64,000 bases of DNA from Nesterenkonia sandarakina. Lineage in GTDB: Bacteria; Actinomycetota; Actinomycetes; Actinomycetales; Micrococcaceae. The position numbers and the translations under genes are program-made. Below the pieces are notes generated by a model, which was not told the origin of the DNA, searched no databases, and worked only from the letters and a program-made list of their open reading frames with translations. Positions 55,158 through 62,999 of this stretch are shown here, one piece after another. Each line of letters opens with the position of its first letter. The stretch's first letter is position 1. Location of the stretch: assembly GCF_013410215.1 (NCBI RefSeq), contig NZ_JACCFQ010000001.1, forward strand, positions 1,116,001 to 1,180,000. The letters run 5' to 3'.

Positions 55158-55775
55158 TCAGGACTCGCGCACGATGATCGAACCGGCGGTGACCGCCACA
55201 GCTCGCTGGTCCTGCACTGCGGCGAGCAGCGCATCGGCGATCTGCGCCTGTTGCAGCGCGATATTGGGCTGGAACGCGTTGTCGGTGGAGGTCAACCATG
55301 CCCGATGGGTGCGGTTGGCCTGCTTGGTCAGTCGCTGCATCTGGATCCAGTAGTCCTCCAGCAGGTCCAAGTCCTCCAGTCGGGACATCGCGGCCACAGT
55401 GAGGTCCAGCTGTCGGCTCAGCGTCTCCAGCTGGTCCGCGCTCTGCGTGGGCAGGACCAGGTGGGGGCGAGCCAGGATCAGGTCGCCGGCGGCGACCACG
55501 TGTTCCATGGTCCGGTTCAGCTGCTGCGAGAGCGCGTAGATGTCCTGTCGGGGCAGCGGAGTGACGAAGACGCTGCGGATATGGGTCATCAGATTGAAGT
55601 GCAGGTCCACTGCCCTGCCTTCGAGACCGAGCAGCTGCTCGCGCAGCGCGGAGCGCTCGTCGCTGGGGCTGCCGAGCAGCTGGGAGATCAGTTGGACTCC
55701 TGACCGCACTTCGCGGGCGATGCTGGCCAGCAGGTCGGTGGCCTCTGGCTTGCGCTGGCCTCTGCGTACGATCAT
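55158..55775 (-). CDS. DUF47 (PhoU-like) protein paired with Pit
   Basis: The 205-residue, all-helical protein of the DUF47/PhoU-divergent family. Such proteins are encoded directly before pit genes and are thought to control the carrier. Helical segments with heptad-like patterns run through the whole length (LLASIAREVRSGVQLISQLL, ALSQQLNRTMEHVVAAGDLI). ATG 55775. Two GTTCACC heptamers 44 bp apart on the minus strand precede it, hinting at PhoP control. Confidence 0.85.
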   Translation of the reverse strand: MIVRRGQRKPEATDLLASIAREVRSGVQLISQLLGSPSDERSALREQLLGLEGRAVDLHFNLMTHIRSVFVTPLPRQDIYALSQQLNRTMEHVVAAGDLILARPHLVLPTQSADQLETLSRQLDLTVAAMSRLEDLDLLEDYWIQMQRLTKQANRTHRAWLTSTDNAFQPNIALQQAQIADALLAAVQDQRAVAVTAGSIIVRES

Positions 55776-56131
55776 TCGGTGCGTTTCCCCAGGTGAACGA
55801 GTGTCGACGTGTCGGCCCTGAGTGTATAGCCCGAAGGTGAACGACCACGCTGGGACGGCAGCTTCTGGCCGTCGCCATGGGGAGGGATCCGCGTGGATCT
55901 GAGATGTTCAGGTGTGCCGGGCTGGGAACGCCTCACGGCGCGGGGCCGCTCGGAGCGGCTCAAAAATGGAGCCCGGGGGTTACCGCAGCCCGGCACATCT
56001 CCAGTGTGCTCCCTCAGCGGGGGCACGGTCAACTGAGCCCCCGGCGTGGCTGGGAATCGGTGCTCTCACGTGTCATGCCCAGGCCCGCGCTGCGCGCTGA
56101 CCTGGGCATGACGGTCTCCATCGGAGGGCTA
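55776..56131. other. Gap between the DUF47 gene and tRNA-Lys, with structured sequence
   Basis: No gene is seen. The left part (55792-55842) holds two GTTCACC heptamers (minus strand) around a TACACT/TATACA -10. The right part is rich in inverted repeats: a 12-bp hairpin 56072-56083/56101-56112 (arm GTCATGCCCAGG), GGGGGC/GCCCCC, GCACA/TGTGC and CCGGG/CCCGG followed by TTTTT on the minus strand near 55965. These may process or terminate the tRNA transcript. Confidence 0.5.
56072..56112 (-). terminator. Hairpin downstream of tRNA-Lys
   Basis: Perfect 12-bp arms (56072-56083 and 56101-56112), 20 bp past the tRNA 3' end. No T-run follows directly, so termination may occur at the later hairpin with TTTTT near 55965. 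Confidence 0.5.
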
Positions 56132-56207
56132 TGGTGGGCCCTGCGGGGCTCGAACCCGCGACCAGCGGATTAAAAGTCCGATGCTCTACCAACTGAGCTA
56201 AAGGCCC
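56132..56207 (-). tRNA. tRNA-Lys (anticodon UUU)
   Basis: A full 76-nt cloverleaf on the minus strand: acceptor GGGCCTT with AGGGCCC, D-arm TAGCTCAGTTGGTAGAGC, anticodon loop ACTTTTAAT with UUU, T-arm GCGGGTTCGAGCCCCGC, and an encoded ACCA end. It reads AAA and AAG lysine codons. Confidence 0.97.
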
Positions 56208-56333
56208 CTGTGAAGCCGCTGGAGACGTGCCCTATGGTATCGCCGCGTGAGCCTGCGGCATAATGGCGGACACCACGCGGGCCGGCAGTCCAGCGGCTCG
56301 CAGCCTGCGGCGAATCTCTCCAAGGAGGACGCG

Positions 56334-56963
56334 ATGACCAACCAACCTCGGCACCGTCGGCCACGCTACATCGAACCGGCAGAGTTCGATCAGCGTGAAG
56401 GCGGCGCGGATCCGGCCATCATCTCGCAGGCCGCTCACGACACCGCGCATGCACTGGTCTTCCATGGGCGGGATTCCGAGGATCCCGAGGTGACGGAGCG
56501 GTTCATCCGACTGGCCGAGACCGAGGGCATCGAAGCCATCGCCGAGCTCTGGTCCGATTCCCCGGCGCATTCTCTTGCCGGAGGCCTCTGGCGGATCTAC
56601 GCGATCCGTGCCGCGGTGAACAAGGACCCGCAGCGGATGAGCGAGTACTACCAATTGGGCAAGAGCGATTCTGCGCCCCATGCCATCGCCGGAGTCGCGG
56701 AGCCTCCCACCGCGCAGGAGATGGACCGTCTTGCGGACCTGGTCCTGGCCGGGATGTACCGAGGCGACATCGATTCCGCCTTCGACCGCGCCGGCGCGTT
56801 CTGCCGCGTCATCGCCCGAGGACAGGCGCTGTGGGCCGGAGGATCTGAGCGGCACAGTCCGGAGTCTGCCCGACGGCTCACCGAGCGCGCCGATCAGCTG
56901 CTGCGCACGGCAGAGGAACTGGAGAGCGCAGCACGCGGCTGCCGCGCCGGCACCCTCGACTGA
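56334..56963 (+). CDS. Conserved hypothetical cytoplasmic protein
   Basis: A 209-residue soluble protein, mostly helical, with no transmembrane segment. AAGGAGG 5 nt before the ATG sets the start, and CATAAT at 56260-56265 could be its -10. Conserved-looking pieces are RPRYIEPAEFD, DTAHALVFHGR, GGLWRIYAIRAAVNKDP and YQLGK. Related actinobacterial proteins are, from memory, often mislabelled as an RNA polymerase subunit; nothing here supports that. Function unknown. Confidence 0.75.
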   Translation: MTNQPRHRRPRYIEPAEFDQREGGADPAIISQAAHDTAHALVFHGRDSEDPEVTERFIRLAETEGIEAIAELWSDSPAHSLAGGLWRIYAIRAAVNKDPQRMSEYYQLGKSDSAPHAIAGVAEPPTAQEMDRLADLVLAGMYRGDIDSAFDRAGAFCRVIARGQALWAGGSERHSPESARRLTERADQLLRTAEELESAARGCRAGTLD

Positions 56964-57156
56964 CCAGCAGGTTTCGAGTGGAAATTGCGAGATCAATCGC
57001 TGCTGAGCCCTGGCTGCAGGCGATTCTGACGGTACGCTGAGACTCGCGACACGCCGGTCCAGCAGACCTGTTGTGTTCGCCGACCGGGCCCGGGGGGCTC
57101 CGGGGTAAGAAACCAGTCACGAGCCAGCTCGCGCTGGCCGCATCAAGGGGCGCACC

Positions 57157-58737
57157 ATGACAGATCAGCAGCCGAACTCTGGCCGGGAACCAGAGCAGGA
57201 CGGCTTCACACCGAGCGGCGAAGAGCAGCGGGACCAGGCCGCCCAGCCCGGTCACCACCACGAGCAGGGCCAGCCGAGCTTCGGCCAGCCAGACCAGCAC
57301 GGCCAATACCAGCAGGGGCAGTTCGAACAATCCGGGTACGGCCAGCACGGTCAGTACCAGCAGGGGCAGCCCGGGTATGAGCAGCACGGTTTCGAGCAGC
57401 CTGGCTATGCCCAGCCCGGTTATGCCCAGCAGGGCCAGCATGGGTTCGATCAGCCCGGCTACGGGAACCAGGGCCAGCCCGGCTATGCCCAGCAGGGCCA
57501 GCATGGGTTCGATCAGCCCGGCTACGGCAACCAGGGCCAGCACGGCTACGGCCAGCCAGGTCACGACCAGCACGGACCGCAGGGTCCCGGTGGGCCCAGC
57601 TCTCCCGGCGGCCCGGGCGGGCCGATGTACCCGCAGGGACCGGGTGGGCCCAGCAGCGGAGGCAAGGGGCCCGGGAAGGGCCTGATGTGGGGATTGATCG
57701 CGGCAGGCGTCGTCGTCCTGGGCACCATCGTGGCGCTGATCGTGATGCTCACCGGCGGCGGCGACGCCCAGGCCGATGACCGGGCCGGGGAGACCGAAGC
57801 GGCCGGTGACTCCGGTGAAGCGGGTGAGTCTGAGGACTCTGGCAGCGTCGCCACCGACGCCGAGACTCCCTACTCCGCAGTCGAGTCCTACTTCACCGCG
57901 CTCGCCGAGGGCGACGCCGAGGCAGCAAGCTCGCTGGTCTACGACGCAGGCGACACCACGCTGCTCACCGATGAGGTCCTCGCGACCTCGCTGGAGCTGG
58001 CTCCGATCACGGATCTGGAGGTTACCGAGGAAGAGACCACCGAGGAGCTCTCGTTCTCCCATCAGGTCCAGGTCAGCTACACCCTCGGTGACGCCGGGGT
58101 GACCAAGCGGATCTACACCTACCAGAACACCGACACCGATTCCTGGGAGGTCGACGGCGCCGCCGAGATCATGCAGCCCGACTTCGGTGACCTGGAGACC
58201 ACGGTCAACGGCGAGCCGGTCTCCGGCTCGGAGGCCACCGTGTTCCTGGGCCTGATGTATGAACTGGCCATCGACGATGAGAACTTCACCATCGACGGCG
58301 ACGGTCTTCTCGAGGTGACCGAGACCTACGCCAGTGCCGGCACCCTCGACGTGGGCCTCACCGAGGAGGCGACCGAGACCTGGCGAGAGCTGATCCTCAG
58401 CGATGTCGAGGAATGTGTGGCCTCCACCGATCTGGAAGCCGGCTGCGGGTTGGATATGCCCGAAGACGTCTCCGGAGCCACCGTGGTGGAGGGAAGCATC
58501 TCGCGCTCGCTGCCGGCCGAGACGGATCAGGCGCTCCAGCGGCTGACCCCGCAGCCGAACTACAGCACTCCCACGCTGGTCGGTGCCGAGTACTTCACGG
58601 GTCGGGTCGATGTGGAATACGAAGCCGAAGAAGACGGCGTGACCAGTCTCTACGAGCTCTATTTCGGGGAACCGGGCACCTTGGGCACCCCGTTGGTGGA
58701 CATGACGGCCGATGAGCTTGAGGTCATCTGGGAGTAA
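57157..58737 (+). CDS. Membrane protein with Q/G/Y/P-rich repeat head and extracellular domain
   Basis: The 526-residue protein has a disordered cytoplasmic head (1-175) built of Gln/Gly/Tyr/His repeats such as QPGYAQQGQHGFDQPGYGNQ, one transmembrane helix (about 181-204), an acidic Ser/Glu/Gly linker and a 300-residue acidic extracellular region. The region about 235-315 (YSAVESYFTALAEGDAEAASSLV) looks like a DUF4878/NTF2-like domain; the rest is unassigned. AAGGGG precedes the ATG. A hairpin GCCAGC-TCGC-GCTGGC is in the leader (57123-57138). Similar Q/G/Y heads occur on actinobacterial signalling and envelope proteins. Function unknown. Confidence 0.8.
   Translation: MTDQQPNSGREPEQDGFTPSGEEQRDQAAQPGHHHEQGQPSFGQPDQHGQYQQGQFEQSGYGQHGQYQQGQPGYEQHGFEQPGYAQPGYAQQGQHGFDQPGYGNQGQPGYAQQGQHGFDQPGYGNQGQHGYGQPGHDQHGPQGPGGPSSPGGPGGPMYPQGPGGPSSGGKGPGKGLMWGLIAAGVVVLGTIVALIVMLTGGGDAQADDRAGETEAAGDSGEAGESEDSGSVATDAETPYSAVESYFTALAEGDAEAASSLVYDAGDTTLLTDEVLATSLELAPITDLEVTEEETTEELSFSHQVQVSYTLGDAGVTKRIYTYQNTDTDSWEVDGAAEIMQPDFGDLETTVNGEPVSGSEATVFLGLMYELAIDDENFTIDGDGLLEVTETYASAGTLDVGLTEEATETWRELILSDVEECVASTDLEAGCGLDMPEDVSGATVVEGSISRSLPAETDQALQRLTPQPNYSTPTLVGAEYFTGRVDVEYEAEEDGVTSLYELYFGEPGTLGTPLVDMTADELEVIWE
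57415..57540 (+). repeat. 63-bp in-frame tandem repeat
   Basis: Two adjacent 63-bp copies (57415-57477, 57478-57540) that differ at two third-codon positions, coding for 21-residue units. Flanking sequence holds more degraded copies. Confidence 0.9.
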
Positions 58738-58754
58738 GTCGCGCACCGCGGGCT

Positions 58755-58760
58755 TACACT
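58755..58760 (+). promoter_or_regulatory. -10 element of the MFS gene (leaderless arrangement)
   Basis: TACACT ends exactly 6 nt before the GTG at 58767. Confidence 0.5.
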
Positions 58761-58766
58761 CGCTTC

Positions 58767-60134
58767 GTGCATCACAACACTGCGAACACCTCGACGGCGC
58801 TGCCCACCGGTGAATCGGTCCTGCAGAGTCTGCCCTGGCGGTGGAACACCCAGGGCCGGATCTTCCTCATCGGTGGGCTGGGGTTCATGTTCGACGCCTG
58901 GGACGTCTCGCTCAACGGGATCCTGATACCGCTGCTCTCCGAGGAGTGGGACCTCACACCCTCCGACGCCGCCTGGATCGGCACGGCGAACCTGATCGGC
59001 ATGGCCGCGGGCGCTGTCATGTGGGGCACCATCGCGGACCGGATCGGACGCAAGAAGGCCTTCGCCTGGACGCTGCTGATCTTCTCGCTGTTCACCGTGG
59101 CCGGCGCCCTGACCGGAAGCCTGGAATGGTTCGTGCTCTTCCGCTTCCTGGCCGGGGTCGGCCTCGGTGGATGCATCCCGGTGGACTACGCCCTGGTGGG
59201 AGAGTTCACTCCGGCCAAGCAGCGCGGCCGGGTGCTCACCGCCATGGACGGCTGGTGGCCCATCGGAGCAGCGCTGGCCGGCTTCGTCTCGGCCTGGCTC
59301 ATCGGCACCTGGGGTGACTGGCGGCTGCCGCTGCTGGCGATGATCCTGCCCGCACTGCTGGTCTTCGCGGTGCGGCTCTTCGTGCCTGAATCTCCGATGT
59401 ATCTCATGCGCCAGGGGCAGATGGAAGAAGCCCGCAAGGTCATCGACTCGATGGTGACCCGTACCGGGGCGCCGGTGCAGGCCTACACCTTGGAGACCAC
59501 CCAGGCGCCGGCGAGGCTGAGCTTCCGCGCGGTGGGGGAGCAGCTGCGGCTGGTCTGGGCGCACGGCTGGCGGGTCACCACCGTCTCCTGGGTGCTCTTC
59601 CTGGCGATCATGACGGTCTACTACATCGCGATCCAATGGATGCCCACGCTGCTGATCGAGGCAGGCTACGAACAGGATCAGGCCTTCATCCGAACCGCCG
59701 GCATGGCCGCCGTCGGGCTCCTGGGGGTCGTGATCTCCACGGTGCTGGTGGAGATCACCGGACGACGCGTGCTTCTGGCGATCTCCGCCCCCGCGGCCAC
59801 GGCGATGCTGGTGGTCCTGGGACTCACGATGCACCTTCCTGCCGCTGTGCTGATCCTGCTGCTCGGCTTCGGGCTGGTGATCCAGATCGCGATCCCGGTG
59901 CTCTACACCTACGTCTCCGAGCTCTACCCCACCGAGCTGCGCGGCTCCGGGTTCGGCTGGGCCTCCACCATCTCGCGGATCGGCGCCGGGCTGGGGCCGC
60001 TGCTGTTCATCGCCTGGATGGAGCCGACCTTCGGTCTGGCCGGAGCCTTCGGCATCTGTCTGATCGGCGTCGTGCTCGCGGTGCTGCTGATGCTCAGGCT
60101 CGCCCCGGACACCACCGCGAAACAGCTCGACTGA
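58767..60134 (+). CDS. MFS transporter (sugar porter/NiaP-like)
   Basis: The 455-residue carrier has twelve helices. Motif A is ADRIGRKKAF after helix 2; DAWDVSLNG in helix 1, PESPMYLM after helix 6 and SELYPTELRGSGFGWASTISRIGAG near helix 10 place it in the metabolite:H+ symporter/NiaP-like part of the family. Substrate unknown; aromatic acids, niacin or sugars are all possible. The GTG start fits a leaderless transcript, with no ribosome site. It is not obviously linked to the nucleoside importer that follows after 145 bp. Confidence 0.88.
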   Translation: MHHNTANTSTALPTGESVLQSLPWRWNTQGRIFLIGGLGFMFDAWDVSLNGILIPLLSEEWDLTPSDAAWIGTANLIGMAAGAVMWGTIADRIGRKKAFAWTLLIFSLFTVAGALTGSLEWFVLFRFLAGVGLGGCIPVDYALVGEFTPAKQRGRVLTAMDGWWPIGAALAGFVSAWLIGTWGDWRLPLLAMILPALLVFAVRLFVPESPMYLMRQGQMEEARKVIDSMVTRTGAPVQAYTLETTQAPARLSFRAVGEQLRLVWAHGWRVTTVSWVLFLAIMTVYYIAIQWMPTLLIEAGYEQDQAFIRTAGMAAVGLLGVVISTVLVEITGRRVLLAISAPAATAMLVVLGLTMHLPAAVLILLLGFGLVIQIAIPVLYTYVSELYPTELRGSGFGWASTISRIGAGLGPLLFIAWMEPTFGLAGAFGICLIGVVLAVLLMLRLAPDTTAKQLD

Positions 60135-60188
60135 ACCGAGTCCCGGTTCCTCGCGCCGGTGAACATCCCCGAAACTTCCGGGCAATGT

Positions 60189-60216
60189 TTGATGTAGGAA
60201 TGTGTCGTACTATTGC
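60189..60216 (+). promoter_or_regulatory. Possible promoter of the BMP-type importer operon
   Basis: TTGATG (60189-60194) and TATTGC (60211-60216) with a 16-bp spacer; TACTAT overlaps. The leader then forms GGCACCC-GTAT-GGGTGCC (60235-60252) followed by GTTCTT, which could be an attenuator just before the ribosome site. Confidence 0.4.
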
Positions 60217-60279
60217 CTGCATCACTCGTTTCTCGGCACCCGTATGGGTGCCGTTCTTGCACCATGAGGAGAGCCCCAC

Positions 60280-61365
60280 ATGAAGAGGTCCTTCAAGACC
60301 AGCGGCGCCATCGCCGCCACGGCCGCCGCAGCACTGCTCCTGTCCTCCTGCGGAGAGGCCCCCGAGGAGGACGGCGAGGGCACCGCCTCCGAAGAGGTCG
60401 ACTACAAGGCCTGCCTGGTCTCCGATGAGGGCGGCTGGGATGACCGCTCCTTCAACCAGTCGGCCTTCGAAGGCCTGGAGATGGCCATCGACGAGCTGAA
60501 CATCGACTCCGCGAACGCGCAGTCCACTGCCGAGTCCGAGTATGGTCCCAACGTGGACACCATGGTCCAGCAGAACTGTGACGTGGTCTTCGGCGTGGGC
60601 TTCCTGCTCGAAGAGGGCCTGCGTGAAGCCGCCGAGGCCAACCCGGAGACCGACTTCGCGCTGATCGACTCCTACTTCAACTTGGAAGAGGGCGAAGAGC
60701 TCGAGAACGCCAAGCCGCTGGTCTTCAACACCGGTGAGGCCGCCTACCTGGCCGGCTACGTCGCCGCCGCGATGAGCGAGACCGGCGTCGTCGGCACCTG
60801 GGGCGGCATCCAGATCCCCTCGGTGACCGTGTTCATGGACGGCTACGCCGACGGCGTGGAGCGCTACAACGAGGACAACGACGGCGACGTCGAGCTGGTC
60901 GGCTGGGACAAGGAGGGCCAGACCGGCTCCTTCTCCGGGGACTTCAGCGACCAGACCCAGGGCGGCGAGGTCACCGAGCAGCTGCTGAGCCAGGACGCCG
61001 ACATCATCATGCCCGTGGCCGGCAACGCCGGCGTCGGGGCCGGCCCCGCCCTGGAGGCGGCCGACGCCAAGATGATCTGGGTCGACTCCGACGGCTATGA
61101 GTCCACCGACTTCGGAGACATCGTGCTGACCTCCGTGCTCAAGGAGATCGGCCAGTCGGTCTACGCCACCATCGAGGAAGGCACCCAGGACGGCTTCAGC
61201 AACGAGTCCTACGTGGGCACCCTGGAGAACGAGGGCGTCGGCCTGGCACCCTTCCACGACTTCGAGGACGAGGTGCCCTCCGAGGTCGCAGATGCCATCG
61301 AGCAGCTGCGCCAGGAGATCATCGATGGCGACACCGTCATCGAGTCCGAGAACGCCCCGTCCTGA
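60280..61365 (+). CDS. BMP family (nucleoside) ABC transporter substrate-binding lipoprotein
   Basis: The 361-residue protein has a lipoprotein signal (ALLLSSCGE, lipidated Cys near residue 24) and the BmpA/PnrA-like fold. The start of the mature domain, CLVSDEGGWDDRSFNQSAFEGL, with the conserved Asp/Phe-Asn, and the later PVAGNAGVGAG are family marks. BMP proteins linked to this type of ABC operon bind purine and pyrimidine nucleosides. GAGGAG precedes the ATG. It heads an operon with the ATPase and permease that follow. Confidence 0.93.
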   Translation: MKRSFKTSGAIAATAAAALLLSSCGEAPEEDGEGTASEEVDYKACLVSDEGGWDDRSFNQSAFEGLEMAIDELNIDSANAQSTAESEYGPNVDTMVQQNCDVVFGVGFLLEEGLREAAEANPETDFALIDSYFNLEEGEELENAKPLVFNTGEAAYLAGYVAAAMSETGVVGTWGGIQIPSVTVFMDGYADGVERYNEDNDGDVELVGWDKEGQTGSFSGDFSDQTQGGEVTEQLLSQDADIIMPVAGNAGVGAGPALEAADAKMIWVDSDGYESTDFGDIVLTSVLKEIGQSVYATIEEGTQDGFSNESYVGTLENEGVGLAPFHDFEDEVPSEVADAIEQLRQEIIDGDTVIESENAPS

Positions 61366-61409
61366 CCACCGCATAACCCTACGTATAACTGATCGGCGAC
61401 ACCGCAGCG

Positions 61410-62999
61410 ATGAAGCTTGAGCTCAGAGGGGTCACCAAACGGTTCGGCTCCTTCACCGCCAATGACCGGATCTCACTCACCGTCCAGCCAGGAGAGATCC
61501 ACGCGCTGCTCGGTGAGAACGGAGCCGGGAAGTCCACCCTGATGAACACCATCTACGGGCTCTACAGCCCCGACGAGGGTGAGATCCTGCTGGATGACCG
61601 GGAGGTCAGCTTCAACGGGCCCGGTGACGCAGTGGCCGCCGGGATCGGCATGGTGCACCAGCACTTCATGCTGATCCCGGTGTTCACCGTCACCGAGTCC
61701 GTCGCACTGGGCTATGAGCCCACGCGCGCTGCGGGCATCATGGACATGGCCGCGGCCCGCGCGAAGGTGCTGGAGATCTCGGCACGCTTCGGCTTCGATG
61801 TGGACCCCGATGCTCGCATCGAGGACCTCCCCGTGGGAGCCCAGCAGCGCGTGGAGATCATCAAGGCGCTCTCTCGCGATGCGAAGGTGCTGATCCTCGA
61901 TGAGCCCACCGCGGTGCTGACCCCGCAGGAGACCGATGAGCTGATCACCATCATGGGGCAGCTGCGGGACTCCGGCACCTCGATCGTGTTCATCACCCAC
62001 AAGCTGCGCGAGGTCCGCGCGGTGGCGGATCGGATCACCGTGATCCGGCGCGGCGCCGTGGTGGGGGAGACCTCGCCGCGCTCCACCGAGACCGAGCTGG
62101 CAGGGCTGATGGTCGGCCGCGAGGTCAGCCTGACCACTGCCAAAGAGGTCGCCGATCCGGGCGAGGTCAGCTTCGAGGTGCGCGGACTGACCGTGCTCAA
62201 CAGCGCAGACAAGATCGTCGTGGACGACGTGGACCTCTCCCTGCGGCGCGGGGAGATCCTGGTGATCGCCGGGGTCGACGGCAATGGACAGAGCGAGCTG
62301 GCTCAGACCATCCTCGGGATCCGGAGCCCGGTGGCAGGCAGCATTCTGCTCGATGACAAGGACCTGGCTCCGCTGAGCATCAAGCAGCGCCTGGCTGCGG
62401 GACTGGGCTTCGTGCCCGAGGATCGCAGCACCGACGGTGTCATCGGCGCATTCACCATCACCGAGAACTACGCCCTGGACATGTATGACCGACCGCCCTA
62501 TGCCGGCGGGCCCGGCAACATCGCGCTGCGCCTTCCGGTGATGCGCGAGGCTGCGCAGACCCAGGCCGAACGCTTCGATGTGCGCATGGGCACCGTGGAC
62601 GACCCGATCTCCACCCTCTCTGGGGGCAACCAGCAGAAGGTCGTGCTGGCCCGCGAGATGAGTCGAGACCTGCGGCTCTTTGTGGCCAGCCAGCCCACCC
62701 GTGGCCTGGACGTCGGCTCGATCGAGTTCGTGCACCGCACGATCATCGAGGAGCGGGACAAGGGGACCCCATGCCTGATCGTCTCCACCGAGCTCGATGA
62801 GGCGCTGAACCTGGCGGACCGGATCGCGGTGATGTACCGCGGCCGAGTCGTGGGCATCGTCCCGGCCAGCACCAGCCGCGACGTGCTGGGCCTGATGATG
62901 GCAGGAGTGCCCGCCGAGGAGGCGCAGACCCAGGCCGCCACCCACCACACCGTGCTGGCCGAGGCCGATGAGCGGGCCGAAGCAGAGGAGAACAAGTGA
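61410..62999 (+). CDS. Nucleoside-type ABC transporter ATP-binding protein (double ABC)
   Basis: The 529-residue protein has two ABC domains, as in the RbsA/YufO (NupO) group. The first has Walker A LGENGAGKST, signature-like VGAQQRVEI and Walker B ILDEPTAVL; the second has a degenerate P-loop (GVDGNGQSEL) and signature LSGGNQQKVVLAREM with RGLDVGS, as usual in this group. It powers the importer. The 44-bp gap from the binding-protein gene has no clear ribosome site before the ATG; a TATAAC hexamer is at 61384-61389. The stop overlaps the next GTG. Confidence 0.94.
   Translation: MKLELRGVTKRFGSFTANDRISLTVQPGEIHALLGENGAGKSTLMNTIYGLYSPDEGEILLDDREVSFNGPGDAVAAGIGMVHQHFMLIPVFTVTESVALGYEPTRAAGIMDMAAARAKVLEISARFGFDVDPDARIEDLPVGAQQRVEIIKALSRDAKVLILDEPTAVLTPQETDELITIMGQLRDSGTSIVFITHKLREVRAVADRITVIRRGAVVGETSPRSTETELAGLMVGREVSLTTAKEVADPGEVSFEVRGLTVLNSADKIVVDDVDLSLRRGEILVIAGVDGNGQSELAQTILGIRSPVAGSILLDDKDLAPLSIKQRLAAGLGFVPEDRSTDGVIGAFTITENYALDMYDRPPYAGGPGNIALRLPVMREAAQTQAERFDVRMGTVDDPISTLSGGNQQKVVLAREMSRDLRLFVASQPTRGLDVGSIEFVHRTIIEERDKGTPCLIVSTELDEALNLADRIAVMYRGRVVGIVPASTSRDVLGLMMAGVPAEEAQTQAATHHTVLAEADERAEAEENK

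Noticed and set aside
55965-56052. Second tRNA or a known riboswitch next to tRNA-Lys
   Set aside because: No T-loop (GTTCRA) or anticodon arm is found, and the stems do not match the riboswitch consensus patterns I know.
56966-56985. TCGAGTGGAAATTGCGAG, resembling one arm of the CATCGAGTG elements
   Set aside because: No matching complementary arm within 100 bp and several mismatches; chance similarity cannot be excluded.
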